From contig NC_073745.1 of assembly GCF_029784135.1 (NCBI RefSeq), positions 111,659,216-111,723,215 of the forward strand: DNA of 64,000 nt. Direction: 5' to 3'. The notes under the pieces are model-generated. The model did no database searches. It was given only the letters and a program-made list of their open reading frames with translations, and was not told the origin of the DNA. This document shows positions 32,542-44,166 of the stretch, one piece after another (position 1 is the stretch's first letter; every line of letters begins with the position of its first letter). A program made the translations under genes and the position numbers. The DNA comes from Toxorhynchites rutilus septentrionalis. Its lineage: Eukaryota > Arthropoda > Insecta > Diptera > Culicidae.

Positions 32542-33269
32542 GTAGTGATGTTCTTGTCGATCGACTGGTATTCCAATCATCCGTTCATGTTCGATAATAC
32601 TATTCGTTAACTTTTACCGAGCGCCAAATTCGGAAACCGGTCAGGTTTTTATGAAATAATGTTATCGTTTGGAACTATTTTGGTGCGAACAGTATTTGAA
32701 GATATGCATAAGGTAAATGATTTTGGTTTGTCTAGTCGATAATATGATCATGGTTTGTCCCCTATTTGAAACCTCTAATTCAGCATACCTTTGTCAAATC
32801 AGGTATTCGAATGTTTCAAAACATATAAATAAAATTGTCTTTTTCATGAATTACAGTAATTTTACAGTATATTCTTACGGATTCACATGTTTTAAAGGAT
32901 TATAAAATCCACCTTCTATTGGTATCAATACGCCTCTCATTCGAGCTAGCTTTTAGTCGATCACCAGATGATTATTTGGCACGTATTCAGATCTTTTCTG
33001 GCACTTAAAAATATTGTAAACATCTTTTTTGCACACCATTTGTATCAGATTTGCATAGCTAAACCATTAAATTGACGCATTTCGATGAACTCAATTCTGA
33101 TCATGAGTTGTCCAATTCAATAATGTTGTTTTGTCCACATGATTTCTATGTCAACCGCTTGGCGCGCTGCAGTTTGTTTATTGTGTCGTCCGCCCATAGC
33201 AGAAATAAAGTTTCTCTGTGTTAAGTGTGTTGGAGTGAACACTTTTAAAATGACCAAGAAAATTCGATA

Positions 33270-34888
33270 CACTGATGGAGATATATATAACGCCATCCCT
33301 GTTATAGTGCTGTTTTGCAATGTTCTCGATCAAAGATATTTTGTTATTGTATTTTTAGAATATTAGAACGATTAACTATCATATGGTTCCGGTTGAGCAA
33401 TTGAATAAAAGGGCTATGCATAAAGTGTTGGTTTATTTCGTTATTTTGAGGTAGAAATAAATATAACACCACTTTGAAAATAAGTATTTATTCACTTTAT
33501 TTCCAGTCTAAAATCGGAACAAATGTAATTAGTAGTGTGTTGCGTCGCCTTTCTTCACTATAACCTCTTGCAGCCTCCTTGGCATAGACTGAATGAGGGA
33601 TTTTACCGTGTTCGGAGTAATTTTAGCCCACTCGTTGATGATAGTTTTTTCAGCTGTCCAGCAGTTTCAAATTTCTTGCCCTGTGCAAATACATTTGCTG
33701 ACAAAATTCCCCAAGCATTTTCAATGAGATTCAAGTCCGGACTACACGGTGGCCAATCAAGAACAGGGATGTTATGGCCGTTAGAAAGTTTTTGGTGTTA
33801 CTTGCTGCATGACATGAATTTGCTGAAAAATAGCATTTTCGTCCATAACGTCTTCCATAAAAGCAATCAAAACCTCCTCCAGCAGTTCGTAGTACTTCTC
33901 TGAATTAATTCTTGTTGATATGAAGCAGATTGGAGTTTTCCCAGCGTCACTGATGCCTGCCCAAACCATTACGGTTCCTCCTCCGAAGTTGCGAGATTCG
34001 CTTGTTGGTTTTTTCTTCCGTTTATCTTGCCAACAGTCAGCAGAACCGTCAGGACAGTCCAAATTAAACTTTTTCTCATCGCTGAAAACCACTCTAGACC
34101 GCTCTTCATCCCAGAATTGGAATTTCTCGGCGAAATTCAGTCGTGCCTTCTTATGCCGAGGAAGTAGTCGCGGTACAGGTACGGATTTCCTGTACGAAAG
34201 GTTCGCGTCGGAGCTTAGAACTTGACGGATACTACGACTGGTTACTGGAATATTCATTTCAGCTTTTATTTTTGCTGATGAAAGTTTAGACTCAACAGCG
34301 AGGCGCTTGATATGTCGTTTGTCCCTATCTGTTAAGCGAGGACGTCGTCCGGGATGCGTCTTTGTGGCGTACTGAGCACCCAACCGGATATAGTTTGTCA
34401 CGACATCTCTGCTCCTTCCAACTCTGCGCGCTATCTCGCGGAGAGAAAATCCTTCCTCTTTTAAAACATCGATTTTATCACGCTCCTTCTCCGTGAAAAT
34501 CGTTCCCTTCGGCATGGTCCTTGAAAATTGGAAAAATATATTACTTAAAATGTGCCTATGCTTTCTTCAGTTTGCTAACAACCTTCAATTGACTTGACTC
34601 CCAGTTATTTTCGAATTACACTAACGTTAAGCGTAAGTAAACGAGCTAAGCTAAGTATACGACATGGTGGCGTTGTAAATATTTCCATCTCAAAATACAC
34701 AAAACAAGTGCTCTTTGTTCACACACACAGTTAAAGCTCAAAAGGTTTCCATTATTTGGCTGTGTATACTAGTGTGCGTTCAATAATAAACCTACGGAAT
34801 TGACAGTTACACTGATGCAAAAGCTAACATTGATTGGCGTTGTGGCGTTATATATATGATTGTGGCGTCATATATATTTCCACCAGTG
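33270..34888 (-). mobile_element. Tc1-type transposon, 1.62 kb
   Basis: Inverted ends CACTGATGGAGATATATATA (left) and CACTGGTGGAAATATATATG (right, inverted) are flanked by TA at 33268-33269 and 34889-34890. Rep-A copy 1 shows the empty site (CAATATTCTGAAG). One transposase gene on the minus strand, disrupted. Confidence 0.92.
33529..34515 (-). pseudogene. Tc1 transposase, disrupted
   Basis: Cut-and-paste transposase, about 329 codons from the ATG at 34515 to a stop at 33529-33531, close to the usual 340. The N-terminal paired-type HTHs are intact (FTEKERDKIDVLKEEGFSLR, EIARRVGRSRDVVTNYI; GRRPRLTDRD). The first catalytic Asp is in VVFSDEKKFNL, followed by GGGTVMVWAGIS. The second catalytic motif, normally FQQDNA-IH, reads FQQIH: three residues including the Asp are deleted. 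A frameshift follows near 33780, after which the third motif (DWPPCSPDLNLIENAWG, with the Glu) is readable in another frame. Inactive. Confidence 0.92.
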
Positions 34889-34975
34889 TATTCTGAAAAA
34901 AGCCTAAATTATGAATGGGTCAATATGATGACAGTAAACTCAAGAAATGATAAATGCAACATCTATAGGGTGTTT

Positions 34976-36241
34976 CATTATGTCTAAGCACGATTTCGAA
35001 TAAATTGTATATGTGCACACAATTTAACAGCAAACTTGTTTTTTTATTTCACTTTTATTTTCTCTAGGGTCTTTTATTACAGTGCAATAATTTAAAATTT
35101 GGTTCTAGTTAATAGTAGGCCAATGATCGAATTTTCGATCGAAGACTGCCCATCAGCTTCAGCACAGACTGATTAGCGATGATTTTGGCCACTTTTTCCA
35201 GTCTTTTGCGAATTTTTGGATGGAATCTGCTGGCTTCACATATTTTCTCAAATATGTTAGCAAATATATTAGCCTTGTCTGGGGACAATTTGGCGGATTC
35301 ATCTCCTTTGGCATGAAATTAACTTCGTTGGATTGGTACCAAGCCACAGTATTTTTTGAGTAGTGCACTGATGCCAAATCTGGCCAAAACAGTACTGGGT
35401 GGTCATGTTTACGAATCATGGACAGCAGGCGCCGATTGAGACGCTCTCGGACGTAAACCGCTGTATTCATTGTGTCTGTTGTTACGAATGGCTCGGAAAG
35501 CATACCACACTCACATATGATCTGCCAAACCATTGCCTTTTTTCCGAACTTTTCGGTAAAATTTATGTCTCCGCCTCGTCAACAGTCTGGCCATCCCGAA
35601 CCGTGTAATACTGATCACCCGGAAGCGTTTTGTAGTCAAACTTGACATAGGTCTCATCGTCGATTATTACGCACCTCGATTTTCCAAAAAGCAGTTGATC
35701 ATACAATCTTCGAGCTCTTGGTTTGACGGATACGGCTTGTTTTTGACTCCACTTCGGCTTTTTCTGCTTCTTATATGTCTTTAGATCTCATCTTACCTTG
35801 GCACGATAGACGGTACTGAGAAGTGACCCTACTTTTTTGGCCACATCCCGAACTGAGGCACTCTTCTTACTGGTGTAAGCACGCAAGACTTTCCGGTCCA
35901 AAGTTCCGTCTACCGGACCTGGTTTCCGTCCAGATATCGGTTTGTCCTGAAAGCTGTAATCTTCATCATACTTCGGAATCGCGTTTCGCACCGCTCCAAT
36001 GCTTACACCTTCCATTTTTGCCAATTGATTCAACGAAACGCCAGGGATAGTACACCATTTGTGCACGATCATTTTTCGTTTTTTCGGGGAAATGCTTCGC
36101 ATTGTCACGAAAGTGATGAAAACCGGCGCTCACAATTCACAGAATACTAAGTTGAACTGTAAACAATAACACAAAGTGGAACGTCATATGGACTCAGCAG
36201 ATGCATGCCAAAATCGTGCTTAGACATAATGAAACACCCTA
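34976..36241 (-). mobile_element. ITmD37E-like transposon, 1.27 kb
   Basis: Inverted ends TAGGGTGTTTCATTATGTCT at both sides (perfect over about 30 bp) are flanked by TA at 34974-34975 and 36242-36243. Rep-A copy 1 gives the empty site, ATCTATTTGAA versus ATCTA|CTTGAG here. One transposase on the minus strand. Confidence 0.9.
35109..36108 (-). pseudogene. ITmD37E-type transposase, disrupted
   Basis: It reads from an ATG at 36108 (MRSISPKKRKMIVHKW at the second Met), through two HTHs, an SGRKPGP linker, and the first catalytic Asp in VIIDDETYVKFDYKTLPGDQ. After a shift near 35555 follow MVWQIICECG and the second Asp in VLFWPDLASVHYSKNTVAW. The place of the third acidic residue, in NPPNCPQTRLIY, lies 37 residues after the second Asp, the spacing that names the ITmD37E group known from mosquitoes; here it is Tyr instead of Glu. 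Additional stops lie near 35785. Stop at 35109-35111. Confidence 0.85.
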
Positions 36242-36870
36242 TACTTGAGAATTCGAATGTTTTCATTCAAAAATGGTGATTTCTAAAACCGGACAAACCA
36301 TGATCATTTTTCGGACAGACCATGATCAGAGTTGGTCAAACCATGATCATAATTCCTTATTGAGGAAAATCCTTAAAAAACATAAAAATTTGAATAATTT
36401 CAACGCCTTATGTTAGTACTAGCAACTAGAGACTTGGGGCTTTTCAACAAACTCAAACTCGTATCGATTAGGGGAAATGCGGTTAAAATGAACACCCTAA
36501 GGAATATGCCCATTTACTGCAACCAGATACCGCTACAATCTCCGTTCTTCGAAGAATATTATAGTTTAACTAATTGTTGTTTAAGATATCAAACGGTTTT
36601 TATTATAAAAAATAAAAATAGTACATATCTCTTAAAAGTAAAATAGTTGTAAATTCAAACTTTTTTTTAGTGTGCGGTTAAAACGATCCTGGTGGTGGTA
36701 AAATGAACATATATTCATATCATGTTGAATGGGTTTGATTTATACGTTGTTTCATGTCCAAATTTGTTTGTCCCTTTTACCCAGGGTCAAAGCCACAAAA
36801 GGAACACTTTGAAGGGCAACATGTGATAAGGTATATCAGCTTCAGAAAACATAACATTCTAAGTCGTTAT

Positions 36871-37181
36871 TAGTGATGTCTAAATTTTTCATTTATTCGA
36901 TTATTGATTAATCGTTGGGGCATTTTTCAATATTCGATTAATCGGTTTGATTAATATGGTTGGATAAAAAAATGTTGGATAAAAAAATATATATAGCCTA
37001 ATTCTTAACCTTAAAATGCATTACCCTTGAGCAAAATCCCTTCTTTCATTCATCGCCATTACAGTGGCAATTATTCGATTTATTCATATTTTGATTTTAA
37101 ATTATTCTATACAAAATTACTCGATTATAATTTCAGATATTCGATTATTTGAATTAATGGAACGATTAACCGACGTCTCTA
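36871..37181. mobile_element. 311-bp hAT MITE
   Basis: Inverted ends TAGTGATGTC and TAGAGACGTC with an exact 8-bp duplication GTCGTTAT at 36863-36870 and 37182-37189, both hallmarks of hAT. The interior is rich in GATTAATCG motifs. The Rep-B fragment at 9705-9950 lacks it (ATCGTTATTTACC). Confidence 0.88.
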
Positions 37182-37392
37182 GTCGTTATCCGGTGGTGGC
37201 TCATTTTACTCCAAACAACAAAGTAATTTAAAATTCGAATCGCTGAAATCAAACAAAATATCTGTTTACCTCTAATCGAATACGTGAACAGTCGTCCAAA
37301 CTGATAACTTGTCGCAGATATCAGGTCGAATAACTTAAATTTCCTAGGACATTCCTTAAACACGATGCTTAACTCCGCCTGCGAATGACGGA

Positions 37393-37469
37393 TCTCGATA
37401 ATGGCATGTCCTTATAAGAACCTGAAATTATCTTGATAATAGCATGTCCGTATAAGAACCTGAAACTAT
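37393..37469 (+). repeat. Duplicated 38-bp unit in LINE 5' UTR
   Basis: Two adjacent units share GATAAT.GCATGTCC, then TATAAGAACCTGAAA. Tandem 5' UTR units are common in non-LTR elements and may carry the internal promoter. Confidence 0.75.
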
Positions 37470-37600
37470 TGAGAACCAGAGCAGTGGGTCCAAAGCCCCT
37501 AAAAGGAGGATGGTTGTAATAGATGTTATCCATGGTTATTATGGAAAGAAAGTAATGGATAAACCCCTAATCCAAGGTGTGACGCGACCCGAGCTGAGGG

Positions 37601-39199
37601 ATGAATGGTTGGGGGGGGGGGTTTCAATCAAATACCCTGCCTCTAACGGAGCCTGTGGAGTACCAGGGCAACCTCCACAGTATCGTCTGCCCCCTCTGCA
37701 TTAAGCGGGTCACTGATGCAGTTGACATTCTTTACCGCGCAACTCGTGGGAATTTCATGAATAATTCAACAAAAAACAAAAATCTTCCGGGTTCCGGCAG
37801 CCTCTCTCTGTCGGAAAAAATCGTCATAGAGGTCGACTCTATGAATGTCGAAGAGGATGAAGTACTGAGCGACGCACCTGCGGATGTTCAGTCCTGCTCC
37901 TCTTCCATCCTCAACACCCCGGGTCAGCAAGGGTCAGAGAAGGAGGCTGAAGAACTTGGTCGCAGCTGGGATCCCTGCAAAGGAAGCTCGGCAGCAAGCA
38001 CTGAGTCAGCACATCTCTGGACCAGCAAAACGCCCCCGAGAATCGGAACTGACGAAAAACCGATTCTTAAAAAATCTAAACAAAATCTCTGCCCCCGTAA
38101 AAGAGCGGGGTTGAATGAGCAAAAAAAAAAAGATGCCCAAAACACTCTTCAAATCAAAGACTCCACAATATCTTCTGTCGAAACTGGAATCTCCTTCAAG
38201 GAAGCTTTGGAACAGATCAAAGTTGGAATACTCCCGGAGGACTATCCCAACACCGATCTTACTACGGCTCAGTTAGATTCCATCCAGAATGCTCTACTCA
38301 CTGCAATAGAGCAACAAAGAAACGAGCCGGTTAAGCCCAAATTTTTCAATTGCTCGTATAAGTCAGGTTATCTAATCCTTTCGTGCAAAGATCATCAAAC
38401 TTCGGAATGGTTGAAGAAAGTGGTTCCCGGGATAATCCTAGACGACAACATCAAACTGGTTGCTCTAGACGCCAAAAATATTCCGCGTCCAGAAATTCTC
38501 CATGCCTTTTTCCCACAAAGCGCAACATTCAGCGACGAGAGACTCAAAAGCCTCATTGAGAGTCAAAATGAAAATCTCTCCACCGATAAATGACGAATAC
38601 TAAAGAGATCCAATCCCAACGAAATTCACGCGGACTGGACGCTAACAGTCGACGAAGCTTCGATGCGTCAACTAACTAGCACAAACTTCAACATAAACTT
38701 CCGATTTGGCGAACCTAACCTGAGGAAAACAAATCCAAAGCAGCGCCAAGTCATAATCCATAAAAGCTCCGGTGTATTCAAAGGAGATCTGGGGCCAAAA
38801 AACGGGGAACCTAAAAATTCCGAAAACCCAGGAAACCTGAAGTCTTCAGAGACTAGTGACTCCAAAATAGTGGAACCACAAAATGCTCAAGAAGTCGTCA
38901 GAAGGGTTTCTGGCAAACCAAAGCGCTCTCGTGAAACTTCTCCGAAAAACAAGAAGCTTGGCATCCTGAGTATTCCCGGGCCAAGCGGTACAAACTCAAC
39001 GGTTATCGCAAACAGGTTAGGAACCTCGATTGTGCCAAGTAAAAAAGGTGAGTTTCTTCAAACCCATCCCAGATCCAAAACGAATACGGAAGCTGGAACA
39101 AGCAAAAAACATGACCTGATTTTCAAAAAAACAGATGGGACTCCGATCCTCCCAAATGAACCACCAGATCAGATAACCCAACCTAATGCAGAATACTAA
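37601..39199 (+). pseudogene. LOA LINE ORF1 (gag-like RNA-binding protein)
   Basis: Nucleic-acid-binding protein of the retrotransposon particle. The real start is probably the ATG at 37757 or 37841 rather than 37601. An acidic N-terminal part (VDSMNVEEDEVLSDAPADV) is followed in another frame by SKGQRRRLKNLVAAGIPAKE, typical of these ORF1 proteins; a compensating shift then restores the frame near 38080. A globular part around FFNCSYKSGYLILSCKDH at 38340-38395 matches the ORF1 domain of such LINEs. A stop at 38591 is followed by a reopened frame (38663-39199, NFNINFRFGEPNLRK). The end overlaps the ORF2 start by 14 bp. Confidence 0.8.
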
Positions 39200-42100
39200 A
39201 GTTCTGCAAATAAATCTCCACCACGCCAAAGCAGCGTCGAGCGTGCTATCCAGGAGGTTTACAAAAGACGCTGTGGATCTAGCTCTTATACAAGAGCCTT
39301 GGGTTCACAAAGGAAGAATACTAGGTATTCAAACAGGTTCATGTAAGTTGTTCTATGATGACAAGCATGACTCCCCAAGAGCTGCTGTCTCAGTAAATGC
39401 AAACATTAAATGCTTTCCTATTACAGAGTTCATTCAAAGGGACATCGTCGCGATCAGAGTGGAAGTTCCTACCGCCAAAGGAAGGGCCGACATCGTAATT
39501 GCGTCGGCTTACTTTCCAGGCGACGTTCCTGAGGTTCCTCCACGAGAGGTAGCGGCGTTTGTAAACTACTGCAGGGAAATTAACAAGGACTTCATTATCG
39601 GATGTGATGCCAACGCTCATCACTCCATGTGGGCAAGTACGGATATCAACTACCGAGGTGAGTGTCTTTTAGAACTTCTCTTGTCAAACAACATAGATAT
39701 TGCTAACAAAGGGAATGAACGAAACCTTCATTAACGCTATCAGACAAGAAGTCTTAGATCTAACGCTGTGCAGCCCGGGTATTCAAGAAAAATCCATAAC
39801 TGGCACGTTTCCGATGAGGCGTCTTTGTCTGATCATAGACACATTATTTTTGAATGGAATGGTGGTATGGAAGTTCATAGAGAATACCGAGATCCCAAAA
39901 AACCCAATTGGGATCGGTATGCACTTGAACTCGAGTCCAAAACTCTAAACTCGAAAATAAGGTCGATTCAGCAGCTTGAATCAGCTACAAAAGAATTAAA
40001 TGAAACGATAGTCTCTGCCTACAACAGTAATTGCCCACTGAGAAAAGTTTCTTCGACAAGAAACGTTCCTTGGTGGAATAAAAGGCTCGAACGGCTTCCC
40101 AAAACGGCGCGTAAACTGTTCAACAGAGCAAAAATTACCTCGGACTGGTCTCAATATAAGAGAGCCCTAACTGAGTACAGTAGAGAACTGAGACGATCGA
40201 AACGAAAATCCTGGGTATATAACTGCGAAAGCATTGAAAATACCCCAATCGTTGCTAGACTCAACAAGACTTTGGCAAAAGACCACTCGAACGGGCTTGG
40301 ATCGCTTAAAAAGGATGACAGAAGTACTAGACTTACTGATGAAGACTCACTTTCCGGGATCTACATCTGTCCACTCGGATACAAATCCTGGCTATAATGG
40401 CGACACAATATGCTCTCGAAGGCGTCTCATAGGACCCGAAAGTGCAAAGGAGGTCGCTTACATAGTTGCTGGGTTAGTCTTCACGAGGGCCAGAGTAGTA
40501 AACGCGGTGACATCCTTTCTACCTTACAAATCTGCAGGTGCAGATAGGATTTTCCCAGCCCTGATTCAAAATGGAGAATCAAAACTAATTCCGTCTCTAA
40601 TCGAGATCTTTAAGGCACGTCTGATACTAGAGCACATTCCTTCGATATGGAGACTTGTGAAAGTAGTTTTCATCCCAAAAGTGGGAAAACGCGACAAATC
40701 ACTTCCAAATAGACCAATTAGTTTATCATCAATACTGTTGAAAACTATGGAAAACGTATTATATGAATACAAGAAGTCTGTATTCATGTCCAAACACCCA
40801 CACAGAAAAATCACCTCGGAGCTGGGCGGGTCGTCTAATTATGTGATTGCAACAAAGGGTTGCCCTCAAGGAGGCGTTCTATCACCTCTCCTTTGGTCAC
40901 GTTGACGACCTTCTGACAAGTTTAGAGGCAAAAGGTTTTGAAATTGTGGGCTTCGCCGATGATCTAGTCATAATGATACGAGGCAAGTTCGACGACGTGA
41001 TATCGAGCAGAATGCAGATGGCCTTAAACCTTACACAAACTTGGTGTACCACAGAAGGTCTGAGCATAAATCCCTCAAAAACAACAATTGTTCCATTCAC
41101 CAAAAAGAAAAAAACAGCATCTGCAGTGTTTATATCTTGGGGGAGTGGAAATAAAATGCAACGCTTCAGTGAAATATCTAGGTGTTATCCTAGATGCTAA
41201 ACTCAACTGGAATGCGCACTTAGATGCAATAATCAGTAAGGCCAATACAGCCCTATGGGCATGTTCTAAAATGATAGGAAGAACATGGGGTCTTAAACCA
41301 AAAATGGTAATGTGGGTCTACACTGCCATTGTGCGGCCTAGATTAACCTATGCCTCATTAGTCTGGTGGCCAAAGACCAAGGAGAATGTAGCTACAAAAA
41401 AGCTAAATAAACTCCAACGACTAGCATGCATTGCAATTACTGGAGCAATGCGAAGCACACCCTCGAAGGCACTGGAGGCTGTCCTTCACTTGCTACCTCT
41501 GAACCAACATGTTCAGCTAGAGGCTAAGAAAAGCGCTCTAAATCAATGGAAAAAATACTAGACGGAGACAAAATTGGTCACTTGAGCATCCTGAATCTCT
41601 TACCCGTAGGACCATCCTCAGAGATGAACAGTGATTGGATGGAACCTAGGACTAACTACGACATTCCATACAATGTAATCGAACCTTCTCGTTCAATATG
41701 GGATGAAGGCGGTCCCAGTGTTCGTAATGGTTCAATCATGTTCTACACTGATGGGTCAAAAATGGGAATCAGAACAGGTGCTGGAGTGTATGGTCCCAGA
41801 ACAAAACTTCTCTGTAGCTATGGGAAACTGGCCAACAGTTTTTCAAGCAGAAATAGCTGCGATAATAGAATGCTCAAATGTCTGCCTTAAAAGAAAATAT
41901 AGACATGCTAACATCTGCATATTCTCAGACAGTCAAGCGGCACTTAAAGCTCTAAATGCTTCTAAATGCTCCTCAAAAATTGTCTGGGAATGCATTCTCC
42001 TCTTACGGCAACTAAGTCGGATAAGTTGGGTACAACTGTACTGGATTCCTGGCCATTGTGGAATAGAGGGAAACGAGCGAGCAGATGAACTTGCCAGGAA

Positions 42101-42539
42101 CGGCTCAAGCTCACCTTTCACTGGTCCAGAACCATTCTGTGGAATTTCTGACTGTGTGTTGAAAGGTGAGCTGAAGAACTGGGAAGACCGGGAAGTGTTA
42201 GCCAACTGGTTGGCGGTACAACTTAACCAGTCAAAAAAATTTATCACGCCGAGTATTAAAATTACCCAACAATTGCTGAGTCTTAATAAGAAAGACTTAG
42301 GCACAATCACAGGCCTTATAACAGGACACTGTCCGAGTAAATACCATCTCAAAAACATAGGTTTAGTGCAAGATGATATTTGTCGTTTTTGTAATACCGA
42401 AAGCGAAACCTCGGAACATTTGCTCTGTAATTGTGGAGCTCTTACTAGACGTAGACTTCAATACCTTGATAAGGCTATTCTGGAGCCCAAGGAAATTTGG
42501 CCTGCGTCGCCGATCAGGATTATAAAATTTATCAAATAG
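39186..42539 (+). pseudogene. LOA LINE ORF2: endonuclease, reverse transcriptase, RNase H
   Basis: Polyprotein for target-primed reverse transcription. The endonuclease occupies 39186-39900 (KVLQINLHHAKAA, LALIQEPWVHKGRI, GCDANAHHSMW; SLSDHRHIIFEW after a shift). The RT occupies about 40400-41250: PYKSAGADRI, KVVFIPKVGKRDK, RPISLSSILLKTMENV, KGCPQGGVLSPLLW, and the catalytic GFADDLVIM at about 40950. The block with the first catalytic Asp (normally FLDIEGAFDN) is deleted near 40800. RNase H follows from 41735: FYTDGSKMG, QAEIAAIIEC, IFSDSQAALKAL, YWIPGHCGIEGNERADELAR. A C-terminal CRFC-HLLCNC finger-like motif ends at about 42440. At least five frame changes. Non-functional. Confidence 0.88.
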
Positions 42540-43020
42540 AGTATTCCTGATTGGCACCTATCTCGCTATAGCTTTCAGTCTACTTCTTCATCAATAAGCA
42601 GTAGGTAAGCTTGAAGCGGAGTACAAAAAAAAAGGGATATACCACAATAGTTCAGAATAATGAACGCAGTGGTTCACATCTAACAGGGAAAAAAAAACAC
42701 GATGCGCGCAAAATTACATCAGAATAGCTACCGTGAAAGAAATTTCTGTTTCGTTTATTTTTTTCTAAATTTAACAGTTTCATGCATAACAGAGTGTCTT
42801 AAATAGCTTCATATGTTCTAAGAATAGGATAATCAAGAAGAATCGATTGGTTTCTAGTTGAATTACCGGTATTTGAGCACCGGTTCATTTTACCAACCCT
42901 GTTCATTTTAACCTCATTTCCCCTATATGTTATTTTCATGAAGAAAAATCGATTTGCATTTACTAGTTGCGTAAAAACTCCCGAAATCGGACAAACCAAG
43001 ATCATTAACCTCCGATTTCT

Positions 43021-43950
43021 CTTCACTGTATATAATCGAATCCTGTATATAATCGAGTCAAAAAAATAATATTTTTTATTTGTTTTTATTAGACATATTT
43101 TTCGTTAATTAAAAATAAAAGAAGAATTTAATTTTTGATTCATCCCCTTAAAGTCAGAAAACACCTTTCTCATATGAAAAAAACAAGTTTTTTCCAGAAT
43201 CTCTCAGGAAGTGATAGATGATCATATTTGATGGAAAAAATCCCTCTACACATATGTTCGAATTTCAACCATGACAGAGTTATAGAACATTTTGTTTTGT
43301 TTCGGACTCTCTTGCCTCAAACTGACTCCACACTAAAAAGTATGCTACGTAGGCCAATTCTGTTGCTCTCATTTGAAAGATAAGAAAATTTAGTACAGGA
43401 TATAGTAGTGGAACATCTAAATTAGTGTATTTAAAGAACATTTTGGAAGCGAAAAATTCAAAAGTAAGTAACTATTTCCTCTTCCTTTTCGTAATTTTTT
43501 GTTTTGTTTATGCTTGCCCAGTTGTCTCAAAATGTCGTCGAAACAAGAAGCGTTTCGCAAGCGCCATGTAAAGTTCTGCGAACTGCACAGAAATCTCGGA
43601 AAAAAGTATTCGGCCCAACATTTTGAAATGGAAAAATGTTGTGGCTTCGACGGTTTACCATATCCCAAGATCCCCAACAATTACTCGCAAACAAGGTAGT
43701 GGAAGGCCAGTCAAAATTATTGGACGCAAAAGCACTTCGTTTTCTTTTGCGTGCCTTCAACAGTGAGGATTCACTGAGTCAGCGGGATACCGCAAAAAAG
43801 TCCAACTGTTCTCACCAGTATGTTTGCAAAACATAGAACAGAGTCAGAATAAAGTGCCGGAAAGACAAGAACTCCGGGATATATTGAGAAATAGATTTCG
43901 ATGCTGAAATTCTAACGCCGCTGGTTGATACAAAATTATTTCGGAAAATG
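43021..43950 (+). mobile_element. Family-E Tc1/mariner-type transposon, truncated
   Basis: The left edge has repeated TGTATATAATCGA motifs (43029 and 43048), then 350 bp shared with 18775-19130, then a transposase remnant. The right end is cut by family-D copy D5 at about 43950. It abuts Rep-A copy 2. Confidence 0.65.
43532..43950 (+). pseudogene. Tc1/mariner-superfamily transposase N-terminus
   Basis: It starts MSSKQEAFRKRHVKFCELHR and continues NLGKKYSAQHFEMEK. After a short shift it reads KQGSGRPVKIIGRKS-like, then in a third frame DAKALRFLLRAFNSEDSLSQ, RDTAKKSNCSHQYVCKT, and after another shift KCRKDKNSG. Two consecutive HTH domains with a GRP linker are the usual DNA-binding half of a Tc1/mariner relative. 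The catalytic domain is missing; the sequence breaks at a family-D copy. Confidence 0.75.
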
Positions 43951-43956
43951 TTCTGT

Positions 43957-44166
43957 TGGGGAGGCTGCCATACAAAAACACAAATTTCTGTATTACTCGA
44001 GAATTAATTAAGCAAACGAAACCAAATTTGGCATGCAGAGGTTTTAGGGTGCAATGAATGTTTCTATGGTGATTACTCTACACCCCTCTCTTAGAGGGGG
44101 CTGCCATACAAATGAAACACACGTTTCTGTATTACTCGAGAATTAATCAAGAAAATGAAATCAAAT
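43957..44166 (+). mobile_element. Family-D fragment D5
   Basis: One and a half 143-bp-type units: GGCTGCCATACAAA, 'tttctgtattactcgagaattaat', 'ggttttagggtgcaatgaatg', then a second CTGCCATAC at 44101. Neither end of the family is present. Confidence 0.65.

Larger units (their letters stand above)
37369..42697 (+). mobile_element. LOA-type non-LTR retrotransposon, 5.3 kb
   Basis: It has 5' tandem repeats, ORF1, overlapping ORF2 with endonuclease, reverse transcriptase and RNase H, and a 3' A-run. It is flanked by an 11-bp duplication AAACACGATGC at 37358-37368 and 42695-42705. RNase H plus this ORF1 type point to the LOA clade (Lian-like in Aedes), though a phylogeny would be needed. Apparently full length at the 5' end but heavily mutated. 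Confidence 0.85.
36471..42923. mobile_element. Rep-B, TA-flanked element split by a hAT MITE and a LINE
   Basis: Inverted ends GGGGAAATGCGGTTAAAATG (left) and GGGGAAATGAGGTTAAAATG (right, inverted) are flanked by TA at 36469-36470 and 42924-42925. The motif GGTWAAAATGAAC recurs beneath both ends. Without the insertions Rep-B is about 0.8 kb and non-coding. Rep-A copy 1 (CAATTATATGTAATTTT) is the empty site. Confidence 0.85.
32711..43011 (+). mobile_element. Rep-A copy 2, enlarged by nested insertions
   Basis: It begins AGGTAAATGATTTTGGTTTG after TA (32709-32710) and ends at about 43011 with the inverted end, AGGTTAATGATCTTGG on the minus strand. Its sequence lies in four pieces: 32711-33269, 34889-34975, 36242-36470 and 42924-43011. 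They join in the order of Rep-A copy 1. The gaps are a Tc1 element, an ITmD37E-like element and Rep-B. The host part is under 1 kb; the other 9.3 kb is later insertion. Confidence 0.85.
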
